Shown here piece by piece: positions 36,066 through 44,585 of a DNA stretch of 64,000 nt (positions are counted from its first letter, which is position 1; every line of letters begins with the position of its first letter). Location of the stretch: NCBI RefSeq assembly GCF_900169075.1, contig NZ_LT827015.1, positions 2,558,158 to 2,622,157 on the forward strand. Direction: 5' to 3'. Under the pieces are notes generated by a model that worked only from the letters and a program-made list of their open reading frames with translations, did no database searches and was not told the DNA's origin. The DNA is from Chryseobacterium phocaeense (lineage in GTDB: Bacteria > Bacteroidota > Bacteroidia > Flavobacteriales > Weeksellaceae). Position numbers and translations under genes: made by a program.

Positions 36066-36728
36066 ATGACTAATATAAAGCCGGAAACATTTAAATTCCT
36101 CAAAAATCTTACCGCCAACAATAACCGTGAATGGTTTAATGAGCATAAAGCTACGTACACAGAATCCCAGGAAAATGTGATTGCTTTCCTGGATGAACTC
36201 ATCCGTGAAATGTCAGGGTTTGATGAAGAACTGGGTAAAATTGAAGGCAAAAAATCACTGTTCAGGATTTACAGGGATACCCGGTTTTCGAAAGACAAAT
36301 CTCCTTATAAAACCAATTTCGGAGCTTCTCTCGGAATGGGTAAAGGCAGCCAGAAAGGCGGCTATTATCTGCATATGGAACCCGGAAAATCCTTTCTGGC
36401 AGGCGGAATCTATATGCCTGAATCTTCAGTACTGAAAGAGGTCAGAAAAGAAATATCGCTGTATGGGGACGATTTTCTTAAGATCATCAACAATAAAGAG
36501 TTTAAAAAGCATTTTCCGGAGCTGGATCAGGATGATAAACTGAAAAAAATCCCTCAGGGCTTTGAAAAAGAAGATCCCATGGGAGAATACCTGAAATTGA
36601 AGAACTTTATTGTGGTGTACTCACTGAAAGATGAGGAAGTTCTGGACAAAAATGCGGCAAAAAATCTGGCTAAAATCTTTAAGTTAATGAAGCCTTTTAA
36701 TGATTTCCTTAATACACCTTTTCAGTAA
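36066..36728 (+). CDS. DUF2461 domain-containing protein
   Basis: The 220-aa protein shows DUF2461 hallmarks: FLKNLTANNNREWFNEHKAT near the N-terminus, FRIYRDTRFSKDKSPYKTNF (about 73-92), and GGYYLHMEPGKSFLAGGIY (about 104-122). The family is of unknown function. The ATG at 36066 (MTNIKPETF) is preferred to the upstream start at 36024 because it matches the family N-terminus. It appears to be a single gene. Confidence 0.9.
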   Translation: MTNIKPETFKFLKNLTANNNREWFNEHKATYTESQENVIAFLDELIREMSGFDEELGKIEGKKSLFRIYRDTRFSKDKSPYKTNFGASLGMGKGSQKGGYYLHMEPGKSFLAGGIYMPESSVLKEVRKEISLYGDDFLKIINNKEFKKHFPELDQDDKLKKIPQGFEKEDPMGEYLKLKNFIVVYSLKDEEVLDKNAAKNLAKIFKLMKPFNDFLNTPFQ

Positions 36729-36911
36729 AAAATTTGAAAAACAAAAAGTTTTTTTTGCCGCAAGGTTTTAATCAAAGTTGCGTTTTATTTTAAGAGTGCA
36801 AAGGGAGAATCAATTGGCATTGATTCGATGAAGCGGAGGTTTTAAGGGCAAATATTTTAAACCCTCTCCTGCTTTTTTACAAGAAATTATTCTTTACGCT
36901 TATTATAAAAG

Positions 36912-36974
36912 ATCTGCCTGATCTGCTGAATCTGCGAGCAAAAAAATCACGCAGATTCAGCAGATCAGGCAGAT
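36912..36974. repeat. 25-bp perfect inverted repeat (ATCTGC word)
   Basis: 36912-36936 is the exact reverse complement of 36950-36974, with a 13-nt A-rich loop. Each arm is itself three degenerate copies of ATCTGC separated by CTG/TGA. It lies 16 nt after the 3' end of the mevalonate decarboxylase gene and could act as its terminator or processing hairpin, although the following T-run is weak. Confidence 0.85.
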
Positions 36975-36990
36975 TTGTAAGTTTATTGTT

Positions 36991-38049
36991 TTAGAACTTC
37001 ATTACATCTTTCACGACTCCATTTTTCTGGGTGTGTTGCAGTAATTCGGCTTCTATAAATATTTTGATCTGATCTTCGGATCCGTCATTCGGGAACAACA
37101 GGTGAACATTAGCTCCCGCATCTAATGTAAAGAATAGCGGAAGTCCGGTTTCCCGGCGGAAATCCCAGATTTTATTGATCACTTCCAGCGTTCCGGTTTT
37201 CATCAGGATAAAAGCAGGCTCACTCATCATCATCATGGCGTGGAGGGTAAGTGCTTCATGCTCTACCAGCCTGATAAATTCTTCCATGTTTCCCGTTTTC
37301 AGGATTTCCTTCATCGGGACAAAATTTTCTCTTGCTTCCTGAAATCTTCTCTCAGCATACGGATTGGTCTTCATCAGACCGTGTCCTACGGTTGAGGAAA
37401 CACTTTTCTGTCCTTCGTGGATCAGCAGCACCCAGTCGTTGAAGTTTTTAAATATTCCATGAATTTCAGCATCCGGATAGGGCACCGCAAACAGATCTGA
37501 GCTTCCTTCTACCACATCTGATGTTCCCCATACAATAAGTCCGTTGTATAAGCTTCTGCAGGCGCTTCCGCTTCCCAATCTTGCTAAAAATGATGCTTTT
37601 CTTAATGATTCTTCTTCAGATGACTTCTCTGAAAATGTTTCATCCAGCTTCATCAGGCATTTAGCGACAGCTCCAAATCCTGAAGCAGAACTCGCAATTC
37701 CCGAACTGTGTGGAAAAGTATTTTCTGTTTTGATGATATACTTCCCTTTCAAAATCCATGGGAGATACTGCTCGATATTTTTAAAATACTTTTCTATTTT
37801 TTCAGCAAATTTCACTTCTTCATTTCCTGCCAGGAAAGTCTGTACAGAGAAAGCTTCTTCTGCAACAAACTCAATAGAGGTATTGGTTTTGCAATGATTC
37901 AAAGTATAGCTGATGCTGGGATTAGCCGGGATCTGATCTGCATATTTTCCCCAATATTTAATCAGGGCAATATTGGATGGACAGCTTTCTGAAACCGTCT
38001 GATTTGATATTGTAAAATTTTGTTTTCCCAGAAATTCTTGTGTTGTCAT
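36991..38049 (-). CDS. mvaD: Diphosphomevalonate decarboxylase
   Basis: This GHMP-superfamily enzyme turns mevalonate diphosphate into isopentenyl diphosphate. The 352-aa protein has SNIALIKYWGKYADQIPANP near residues 25-44 and the ATP-binding FPHSSGIASSASGFGAVAK (about 112-130). It also has GSGSACRSLYNG (about 158-169), containing the conserved Ser and Arg. It shows the mevalonate route is used for isoprenoids, feeding enzymes such as the polyprenyl synthase at 30846. The other mevalonate genes are not in the window. Confidence 0.94.
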   Translation of the reverse strand: MTTQEFLGKQNFTISNQTVSESCPSNIALIKYWGKYADQIPANPSISYTLNHCKTNTSIEFVAEEAFSVQTFLAGNEEVKFAEKIEKYFKNIEQYLPWILKGKYIIKTENTFPHSSGIASSASGFGAVAKCLMKLDETFSEKSSEEESLRKASFLARLGSGSACRSLYNGLIVWGTSDVVEGSSDLFAVPYPDAEIHGIFKNFNDWVLLIHEGQKSVSSTVGHGLMKTNPYAERRFQEARENFVPMKEILKTGNMEEFIRLVEHEALTLHAMMMMSEPAFILMKTGTLEVINKIWDFRRETGLPLFFTLDAGANVHLLFPNDGSEDQIKIFIEAELLQHTQKNGVVKDVMKF

Positions 38050-38287
38050 AAATCTGATTTAAAATAATAGATCTTTTAACCAAGAAGGTGTAAAAGAATT
38101 CTAACACTTTAGTTATTTTTAAGTTAAAATAAAACTGCCTATCCAAGACCACTTAAGTTTCCAAAAGTCTGTAACTTTCATCGTACCTGAGCTTTTTATT
38201 TTCAAAACATTAAAACTTCTCCAACTTAAGTGTTCTAAAGTGTTTCAATAAAAAAACTGTGTCTTTTATAGTTGGCAAGCTTTATTT

Positions 38288-40057
38288 TTAATACATTTTC
38301 TCGATAATATCCGCATACTTTTTAAGTACCACATTTCTCTTAACCTTCAGTGTGGGCGTGATCTCTCCGGTATTGATATCGAATTCAGCAGGCATTAATG
38401 TGAACTTTTTCACTTTTTCAAAGTCTGCCAGATGAACCTGAAGCTCTTTAATCTTTTCTTTATAAAAAGTAACGATTTTTTCATCTTTTACAGCTTCTTC
38501 CCAATTGGTAAAAGGAATATTGTTCTTCTTCATAAAATCCTTCAGAAACTCAAAATTGGGAACAATAAGGGCAGAAACAAATTGTCTTCCCTCCGCCACC
38601 AGCATGATCTGCTGGATGAAGTTATTATTGGTAAGCAGATTCTCAATTTGCTGCGGTGCTACATACTTCCCGTTCGAAGTTTTCATCAGATCTTTGATCC
38701 TGTCCGTAATGATCAGGTTTCCTTTATCATCAAATTTTCCGGCATCTCCGGTTTTAAACCATCCGTCTTCTGTAAAAACCTTCTGTGTTTCTTCCGGTTT
38801 ATTGTAGTAGCCTTTCATGATGCCATTTCCTTTTGCCTGGATCTCATCGTTTTCACCGATACGGATCTCCACACCCGGCAGAGGTTTTCCGCTGGTTCCG
38901 TGTTCAAAGTGAGTTAACGGGAACAGCGTAAGTGTGGCCGTTGTTTCCGTAAGCCCATAACCTACCGTGATATGAATGCCAACTGAGTCAAAGAATTTTG
39001 TGACTTCCGGGGACAGGGATGCTCCGCCACAAGGCAGGAACCACAGTCTCCCACCCATTTTTTCTTTAATTTTGCTGAAAACCAGCATATCAGCAACGGA
39101 TTCTTTCAGCTTTAATCCAAAAGGAATTGATTTTTCATTTCTCCTCAGCTCTGCCGTCTGCCAACCCGTCGCCAGCGCCCAATTGAAGATCTTTTTCTTC
39201 AGGGATGAACCTTCACCGGCCTTTTCTAAAACTCCGGCATATACTTTCTGAAAAAACCTCGGAACTGCACACATCATGTTTGGTTTTACGTCTTCCAGGG
39301 CTTTTGCTATATTTTTAGGATCTTCCAGGAAATATACCCTTGCGCCTCCGTAGAGACAAAGCAGGCTCCAACTTCTTTCAAAAACGTGGGTCAGAGGCAG
39401 GAATGCCAGTGACAGTTCTTCTTCAAAGTTCTTAAATTTAAAAAATTCAAAATGGGAATCAAAAGCTTTGATAAAATTTCCGTGGGTAAGCATTACCCCT
39501 TTCGGCGTTCCGGTAGTCCCGGACGTATAGATCAAAGTAGCGGTATCATCATTTTCTTTAGGACAGATTTCCAGTTTAGAGGAGGATTTTGCAATGAAAT
39601 CTTCAAGATAAAAACTGTTGAATTCTTTCTTAATCCAAACCGATTTTTTAGAAACAATAATAGTTTCCAATGTACTTCCCTCCTTCTGTAAAATTCCAAG
39701 ACAGGCATCATACTGCTCCTGACTTCCTACCAGAACGGCTTTTGCAGATGAATCGCTAAAGATATATTCTGCCTGTTCCGCATTGTTTGTAGAATAAATG
39801 GGAACGGTAACCGCACCAATCGCCATGGAAGCGAGATCAAAGATCATCCATTCGGAAGAATTATCTGAATAAATGGCTACTTTATCATGTTCCTGAATTC
39901 CTGCTTCTTTCAGTGCATTGGCTGTTTTAAAAACAATCTCACCCAGCTTTTTCCAGCTCAGCTCTTTCCACGCCTCATCTTTCTTTTTGAAGCCTATAGC
40001 TGATTTAAGGGGATGTTTTTCAACATTTTTAAGGATTATTGCTGCAGCAAGATTCAT
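38288..40057 (-). CDS. Long-chain acyl-CoA synthetase (AMP-forming)
   Basis: The 589-aa adenylate-forming enzyme shows the P-loop TLIYTSGTTGTPKGVMLTHG (about 174-193), GYGLTET (about 348-354) and the hinge/ATP segment GWFKTGDAGKFDDKGNLII (about 430-448) with TDRIKDLMKTSNGKYVAP after it. It activates fatty acids with CoA. It overlaps the epimerase gene by 4 nt (ATGA), so the two are translated together, suggesting a joint role in acyl or lipid metabolism. Confidence 0.93.
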   Translation of the reverse strand: MNLAAAIILKNVEKHPLKSAIGFKKKDEAWKELSWKKLGEIVFKTANALKEAGIQEHDKVAIYSDNSSEWMIFDLASMAIGAVTVPIYSTNNAEQAEYIFSDSSAKAVLVGSQEQYDACLGILQKEGSTLETIIVSKKSVWIKKEFNSFYLEDFIAKSSSKLEICPKENDDTATLIYTSGTTGTPKGVMLTHGNFIKAFDSHFEFFKFKNFEEELSLAFLPLTHVFERSWSLLCLYGGARVYFLEDPKNIAKALEDVKPNMMCAVPRFFQKVYAGVLEKAGEGSSLKKKIFNWALATGWQTAELRRNEKSIPFGLKLKESVADMLVFSKIKEKMGGRLWFLPCGGASLSPEVTKFFDSVGIHITVGYGLTETTATLTLFPLTHFEHGTSGKPLPGVEIRIGENDEIQAKGNGIMKGYYNKPEETQKVFTEDGWFKTGDAGKFDDKGNLIITDRIKDLMKTSNGKYVAPQQIENLLTNNNFIQQIMLVAEGRQFVSALIVPNFEFLKDFMKKNNIPFTNWEEAVKDEKIVTFYKEKIKELQVHLADFEKVKKFTLMPAEFDINTGEITPTLKVKRNVVLKKYADIIEKMY

Positions 40058-41067
40058 GAATTCAGCTTTTTGTCGTTAATATAGTTTGTAAGATGAAAAT
40101 CAATGCTTTCCTTTACAGGAATAAACTGATAATCAATTTTTTGTTTAATTTTCTGATTGGAAATGGTGTTGAGCGATGAAATGGATTCTATATTGGATTT
40201 TGTAATCAATCTCAGTTTCGGAACCAACCAGCCGAAAAGGAAATTGGCTATTCTTCCGAGATTCAGCTGAAATTTACTGAGAATTTTTGCCTCTTTTAAA
40301 CCCAGCTGCGACCTGATCTGTTTTCCAAGCTCCGCATATCTTTTATTTTCGGAAATAAGGATAAACCGTTCCCCGAAAACATTTTTATCCATCAGCTCAA
40401 TAGAAATTTTAGCGGCATCCCTTACATCCACATAACTGGTCCCACCGGAAAAAGTGAAACCGGTCTTTTCAAATGTCGGAAAGATATCTCCGCTGCTCTG
40501 ACCCCAGTTTCCACTCCCGATGATCATTCCTGGATTGACAATAATGGTATTCAATCCTTCTGCAGAAGCCCTCCAGACTTCCATTTCAGCAAGGTGCTTG
40601 GAAATAGCGTAAGCCGAATGCTCTTCTTTGGGATTAAATTCAGAATTTTCATCCAGTTCCCCCTTTTCATTAAAAATATCAAGAACTGCAATGGTACTCA
40701 CATGAAGAAATTTTTTCACCTGTGAACCTTCACACGCAAACAGCAGATTTTCCGTTCCTTTTACATTGGTACGGTACATTTCTTTTTCATCATGAGGATG
40801 GAAACTTACTTTTGCGGCACAGTGATAGACTTCTTCTATCCCCGTTAAAGCATCCTGTAAAGAGCTGATATCGTCAAAATCTACATCTACCCATTCAATT
40901 TTATTAAAAAAATCATCAGGATTCTCTGTATAGAAACCGTAAGAATGCCTTACATCGTTTAAATTGCTGCCCGGTCTTTTGGAAGCACGCACGTTTTTGC
41001 CTTGTTTTAAAAGCTCCAGAACGATCACTCTTCCCAGGATTCCGGTTGCACCCGTTACAAAAATCAT
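40054..41067 (-). CDS. NAD-dependent epimerase/dehydratase (extended SDR)
   Basis: The 337-aa protein starts MIFVTGATGILGRVIVLELL, with the extended-SDR Gly motif GATGILG (6-12). It then has YHCAAKVSFHPHDE, and the catalytic pair in YAISKHLAEMEVW with Tyr and Lys. It resembles dihydroflavonol-4-reductase/cinnamyl-CoA reductase-like SDRs. The substrate is unknown; overlap with the acyl-CoA synthetase suggests an acyl-derived ligand. It is the first gene of the pair. Confidence 0.88.
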   Translation of the reverse strand: MIFVTGATGILGRVIVLELLKQGKNVRASKRPGSNLNDVRHSYGFYTENPDDFFNKIEWVDVDFDDISSLQDALTGIEEVYHCAAKVSFHPHDEKEMYRTNVKGTENLLFACEGSQVKKFLHVSTIAVLDIFNEKGELDENSEFNPKEEHSAYAISKHLAEMEVWRASAEGLNTIIVNPGMIIGSGNWGQSSGDIFPTFEKTGFTFSGGTSYVDVRDAAKISIELMDKNVFGERFILISENKRYAELGKQIRSQLGLKEAKILSKFQLNLGRIANFLFGWLVPKLRLITKSNIESISSLNTISNQKIKQKIDYQFIPVKESIDFHLTNYINDKKLNS

Positions 41068-41546
41068 TAATTATTTACTTGATTGCTGACTAAAATAGGA
41101 TAATATTTCCGATCCGGCAATTCTTCATTTTCTGTAAAGACGGGATGAAAAACTGCTTATGCAAATTTGCGATTTTTAAAGCAGAATTCCACTTAATTTA
41201 ACCAATATTATCATTTTGGTGAAATGGGAGAGCTGACGAATGATTTTAACCACAAAAGGAGCAAAGTTTTTTTTCAAACACTTAAGTTATTTTCAGTTAT
41301 CAAAAGTTCACTTAAGTTTTTTGAAAATCTTTGATTTTATTCGTTTTTTAAAACAATCTCTGCCTGATCAGCTCAATCAGCGTGAGAATAATTTTGAAAC
41401 ATTAAGATTAATGAAGAAGATAAGAATAATTAAGGAAAAATCTAAAGATTTTTTAAGCCATGCAACTTAAAGCGAAGCTCGAACTTAATATTCTTAAAAA
41501 CTTAAATTAATCTAATGGTTTTAAATAAGTGGTTCAAATTAAAGGC
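41068..41546. other. Gene-free gap before the graspetide cluster's end
   Basis: A 76-codon frame at 41240-41470 is rejected: it is built from repeat-like phrases such as CACTTAAGTT that recur in 38150-38230. An ATCAGC/ATCTGC-type word lies at about 41363. No promoter or other signal is clear. Confidence 0.5.
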
Positions 41547-41611
41547 ACAAAAGCCATAAAAGTTTCTCTTTTCAATACGTCAGTACTGCAAAAAACTTTT
41601 ATGACTTTTGT
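41547..41611. repeat. 19-bp inverted repeat downstream of the graspetide ligases
   Basis: ACAAAAGCCATAAAAGTTT (41547-41565) and 41593-41611 are reverse complements with one mismatch and a 27-nt spacer. It ends 22 nt from the stop of the MdnC-type ligase and may serve as the operon's terminator or 3' stabilising hairpin; it lacks a U-run. Confidence 0.65.
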
Positions 41612-41632
41612 AATATAATCAGTCTGACTTTA

Positions 41633-42637
41633 TTAAGCCATCACCGTATTGTTTCTTCTTGGAGCTTTGTCGCAGAGAACGTCCGCAATGCTTTTGGAGA
41701 TCAGGTTTTCTTCAGTTAAATTATCAAGCCAGAAGAATTCTCCTGCGGCGTTGATCTCAATAAAATAGTACTCATCTTCCGGGGAAACAATGATATCTAT
41801 AGCTCCGTAATCTACATTGTAAACATCCAATAGTTCAAGAAGTTTGGCTTCAACATCTGCAGGCAGTTCCGTTCTGACCCATTTGGTAAGCAGGTTCACA
41901 CCGTCTTTTCTCCAGTCCACTTTTGCATCTTCAGACTGCTGGGAATCTATTTCAAAAGCATAGACATCCTGTCCTACAATGGTCACACGAAGCTCTTTTT
42001 TCTTCTCGATCTTTTTCTGAAACTGCATCGGGCAGTATACCAGGGAATCCAGCTCTGACAGCTTGTCTTCGTTCACAACGTTGGTAAAGACCACGCTTTC
42101 CACCCCGTCTTCATAAATAGCAAAACCGGTCTGCATTTTTGCAACTACATTCTGATGTTTTAGAATGAACTGTCTTGCTTCCTCAGGATTGTTGGTAAGG
42201 CAGGTTTCAGGAATTTTCAATCCTAATTTAACGGCAATTTTAAGCTGCTCTTCTTTACTGTCAAGTCTTCTGTAAATTCCTGGTTTTCCAAGTGCATAAG
42301 CATCTACAGATTCTATAAATCCGAAAAGGGTATTGCGGATCTCTCCCATGGCTGCACCATAGAATTTGGTGTCCATTTCTTCTTTCACTCCGTTTCCTAT
42401 ATTGTAGGCTCTTCTGTACCAAACGGCAGCAATATCATCCAGACGGAATTTTGCGTCCTTGGTCTCAAGAATGCTGATCCATTCTCCATCCTGGAAAACA
42501 GTGGACAGTTTGTTTTCTATGGGATACAGATCTACATCGAAACGTATGACCTCGCAGCCGTTTTTCTCAATGTATTCCGTGACTTTTTCGATTGAAAAGT
42601 TATCCTGAGTATGGGTAATAATTAGTATTTTATTCAT
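41633..42637 (-). CDS. mdnC: MdnC/MvdD-type ATP-grasp ligase (graspetide ester macrocyclase)
   Basis: The 334-aa ATP-grasp enzyme should join Thr/Ser hydroxyls to Asp/Glu side chains of the precursor peptides. Signatures are VWYRR (72-76), the loop MQTGFAIYED (168-177) that holds the leader in microviridin ligases, LRVTIVG (216-222) and the metal-binding EINAAGEFFWL (294-304). These match MdnC of the cyanobacterial microviridin pathway more closely than MdnB. It overlaps the MdnB-type gene by 4 nt and lies downstream of the three precursors on the same strand. No acetyltransferase or transporter follows. Confidence 0.9.
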   Translation of the reverse strand: MNKILIITHTQDNFSIEKVTEYIEKNGCEVIRFDVDLYPIENKLSTVFQDGEWISILETKDAKFRLDDIAAVWYRRAYNIGNGVKEEMDTKFYGAAMGEIRNTLFGFIESVDAYALGKPGIYRRLDSKEEQLKIAVKLGLKIPETCLTNNPEEARQFILKHQNVVAKMQTGFAIYEDGVESVVFTNVVNEDKLSELDSLVYCPMQFQKKIEKKKELRVTIVGQDVYAFEIDSQQSEDAKVDWRKDGVNLLTKWVRTELPADVEAKLLELLDVYNVDYGAIDIIVSPEDEYYFIEINAAGEFFWLDNLTEENLISKSIADVLCDKAPRRNNTVMA

Positions 42638-43587
42638 GGGTTATTGATTCTTTTTATTAGGTTATCGGCAATTTTTTCTGCTATGGGAAAGCCCAGTTCT
42701 TTCTGCAGCATTCCCCATTCTCCCTGCGGATTTACTTCCAGGAAGTAATAGGCTCCGTCTTTTCCTTTGATCATATCTATAGCTCCGATGTAAAGCCCCA
42801 TTTCCTCCATCATGGATGAAAGACCTGCTTTTACATTTTCCGGAAGCTCATAGGCAGACCATGCATAATCTCCCTGAGCCAGGCGCCAGTCTGCGTTCTC
42901 ACTGTTATTGATCATCCCGGTAAAAAACTCTCCGGCAATATACACGATTCTTAATTCATATGCTTTATCGATATAAGGCTGGAAAATCATGGGACAGTAG
43001 GCAATATCAGAAATATGCTCTAAGGTTTCTTCTTCAATGATCATGGTGGAGATCAGATTTTCTCCACTCATGGTTTTTGCGGTAAGGCTGTGAAGTTTGG
43101 CCACTGCTTTTCCGTTGCAGAACTCATGAAAAAAGGAAATAATCTTTTCTTCGTCGTTGGAAAAAATGGTTTTTGGAATGATCAAATTATTTTTTTCGGC
43201 TATTTTAAGCTGAAGCATTTTGCTTCCATCAATCTTCCGTTCATTTTCAAAAGGATTGATCCATGGAATATCTTCTAAAACAGTGATCAGGTTGTAGCGC
43301 AGATTCCCGTAGCCATTCAGAAATATTTTTTTATAATCATCATCCAGTTCTTCGGGAACGCTTATTCCCCAGGCCTTTCTGTGCCATACTGCTTTGATAT
43401 CTTTTGAATGAACGGTGTTTCCCGATTCATCCGTGAGTTCAAATGAATCTTCCGTAACGCTGATTTTCTGAAGGTGGTTCATCCGGTCAGAATTCAGTCT
43501 GAAATAAGGAATATTCTTAGAGGTAAGGTATTCAAAAAAGAGATCAATATTATAAAAATCCTTAGAGTGGGTAATGCAGAGAATCAT
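42634..43587 (-). CDS. mdnB: MdnB/MvdC-type ATP-grasp ligase (second graspetide ligase)
   Basis: The 317-aa protein is a paralogue of the MdnC-type enzyme: VWHRK (67-71), CPMIFQPYIDKAYELRI (198-214), and GAIDMI then FLEVNPQGEWGML (282-294), the MdnB-type metal site. In microviridin assembly MdnB closes the lactam after MdnC has made the esters. Here the cores lack an obvious Lys acceptor outside TxKYPSD, so it may use that Lys or have another role. Translation is coupled to the MdnC-type gene (ATGA overlap). Confidence 0.88.
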   Translation of the reverse strand: MILCITHSKDFYNIDLFFEYLTSKNIPYFRLNSDRMNHLQKISVTEDSFELTDESGNTVHSKDIKAVWHRKAWGISVPEELDDDYKKIFLNGYGNLRYNLITVLEDIPWINPFENERKIDGSKMLQLKIAEKNNLIIPKTIFSNDEEKIISFFHEFCNGKAVAKLHSLTAKTMSGENLISTMIIEEETLEHISDIAYCPMIFQPYIDKAYELRIVYIAGEFFTGMINNSENADWRLAQGDYAWSAYELPENVKAGLSSMMEEMGLYIGAIDMIKGKDGAYYFLEVNPQGEWGMLQKELGFPIAEKIADNLIKRINNP

Positions 43588-43605
43588 TTGCCGTTTTTTA
43601 TTAAA

Positions 43606-43633
43606 AAAGGAAACTTAATGGTAAGTTTCCTTT
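43606..43633 (-). terminator. Intrinsic terminator between precursor genes and ligase genes
   Basis: AAAGGAAACTTA (43606-43617) and TAAGTTTCCTTT (43622-43633) are perfect 12-nt arms with a 4-nt loop. On the minus strand the stem is followed by TTTTTT. It lies 37 nt after the last precursor stop and 19 nt before the MdnB-type start. No separate promoter is seen for the ligases, so partial read-through would give more precursor than enzyme. Confidence 0.9.
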
Positions 43634-43669
43634 CGTATGATTGTATTAATACAGTTTAATATTTATCTA

Positions 43670-43900
43670 TTAAAGCGGTACTGTTGGCGCATCATCGTCA
43701 CCGTCAGATGGATATTTCAGAGTGTGCATCATATCGTCCTTAGGAGAAGTTACCACATCAATAGATGGTTTGGTAATTACATCTCTTTCAGGGATCGTGA
43801 TGATTCCGCTATCTCCTCCTTTAACAGTTTCAGGATCTTTAAGCTGCTTTTCAAGGAATGACGCAAAAAACGGCTTCTTTTTTGAATTTTTGTCTTTCAT
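43670..43900 (-). CDS. Multicore graspetide precursor peptide 3
   Basis: The 76-aa peptide has a leader with KKPFFASFLEKQLKDPE, homologous to the microviridin leader helix PFFARFL, then a VKGG junction. The C-terminal half is built from repeated modules: ITIPERD, ITKPSID, VTSPKDD and finally HTLKYPSDGDDD. The last matches the microviridin core TxKYPSDxD, and the others are one-ring-size variants of TxPxxD. It is the nearest of three precursors to the ligases. The extra tail APTVPL is unique to this copy. Confidence 0.9.
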   Translation of the reverse strand: MKDKNSKKKPFFASFLEKQLKDPETVKGGDSGIITIPERDVITKPSIDVVTSPKDDMMHTLKYPSDGDDDAPTVPL

Positions 43901-43946
43901 AATAATTTAGTTTTGATTTGAATATGATTATTTCCTTTCTGGAAAT

Positions 43947-44183
43947 TTATAGTACAGATTCATCACCGTCAGAAGGATACTTCATGGTAACCAAAAGATC
44001 CTTGCTTGGTGTTGTTACGTTATCAAAAACAGGTCTTGTGACATTGTCTATTGAAGGCGCTGTAATGATATCGGTATCCGGAGTAGTGATAGGCCCACCT
44101 CCCTGAACTTTCTCAGGATCCTGGATTTGTTTTTCCAGGAATGAAGCAAAAAACGGCTTCTTTTTTGAATTCTGGTCTGTCAT
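43947..44183 (-). CDS. Multicore graspetide precursor peptide 2
   Basis: The 78-aa peptide has the same leader (KKKPFFASFLEKQIQDPEK) and a VQGG junction. Four regularly spaced 8-residue modules follow: ITTPDTD, ITAPSID, VTRPVFD and VTTPSKD, then the terminal VTMKYPSDGDES core. This is the most regular of the three and shows the period clearly. It lies 46 nt upstream of precursor 3. The Thr and Asp positions are fixed while the residues between vary, as expected for core peptides selected for sequence diversity under one enzyme. Confidence 0.9.
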   Translation of the reverse strand: MTDQNSKKKPFFASFLEKQIQDPEKVQGGGPITTPDTDIITAPSIDNVTRPVFDNVTTPSKDLLVTMKYPSDGDESVL

Positions 44184-44223
44184 AGCTATTAAGTTTGATT
44201 AGTTTTTGTTCTCTGCAACGTGA

Positions 44224-44469
44224 TTACAGGACTTCCAATTCTCCTGATTCATCACTGTCAGACGGATATTTCATCGTCACGACCTGATCTCTCAACTGAG
44301 AGGTTGCATTATCAAGAAACGGCGAAGTAGTTACCACGTCTCTCTGAGGTACAGTAAGCACATCAGTGGTAGGTGTAGTAATCCCACCTCCTTGAATTTT
44401 CTCAGGATCATTAATTTGTTTCTCCAAAAACGAAGCAAAGAATGGCTTTTTTGAATTTTTCTTTTCCAT
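44224..44469 (-). CDS. Multicore graspetide precursor peptide 1
   Basis: The 81-aa peptide is first in the operon. The leader KKPFFASFLEKQINDPEK and IQGG junction are followed by ITTPTTD, LTVPQRD, VTTSPFLD (one residue longer), ATSQLRD (Pro replaced) and VTMKYPSDSDES, with a longer acidic tail. The deviations suggest relaxed or altered rings in this copy. The upstream gap (44470-44585) holds no gene. No exact -7 box was found, so the promoter is uncertain. Confidence 0.9.
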   Translation of the reverse strand: MEKKNSKKPFFASFLEKQINDPEKIQGGGITTPTTDVLTVPQRDVVTTSPFLDNATSQLRDQVVTMKYPSDSDESGELEVL

Positions 44470-44585
44470 AAGTTAATATATTTAGTTTTTATGTAAAACT
44501 AAAGTACAAAAAATTTCAACACGTGGGGATATACTAGCTTATTTTAAGAAAATTTTAACTAAATCAATTTAAAAACAGAATTAAA

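Noticed and set aside
41240..41470. 76-codon open frame before the graspetide operon
   Set aside because: Its DNA is made of repeat-like phrases also found at 38150-38230; composition is not protein-like and there is no promoter or conserved domain.
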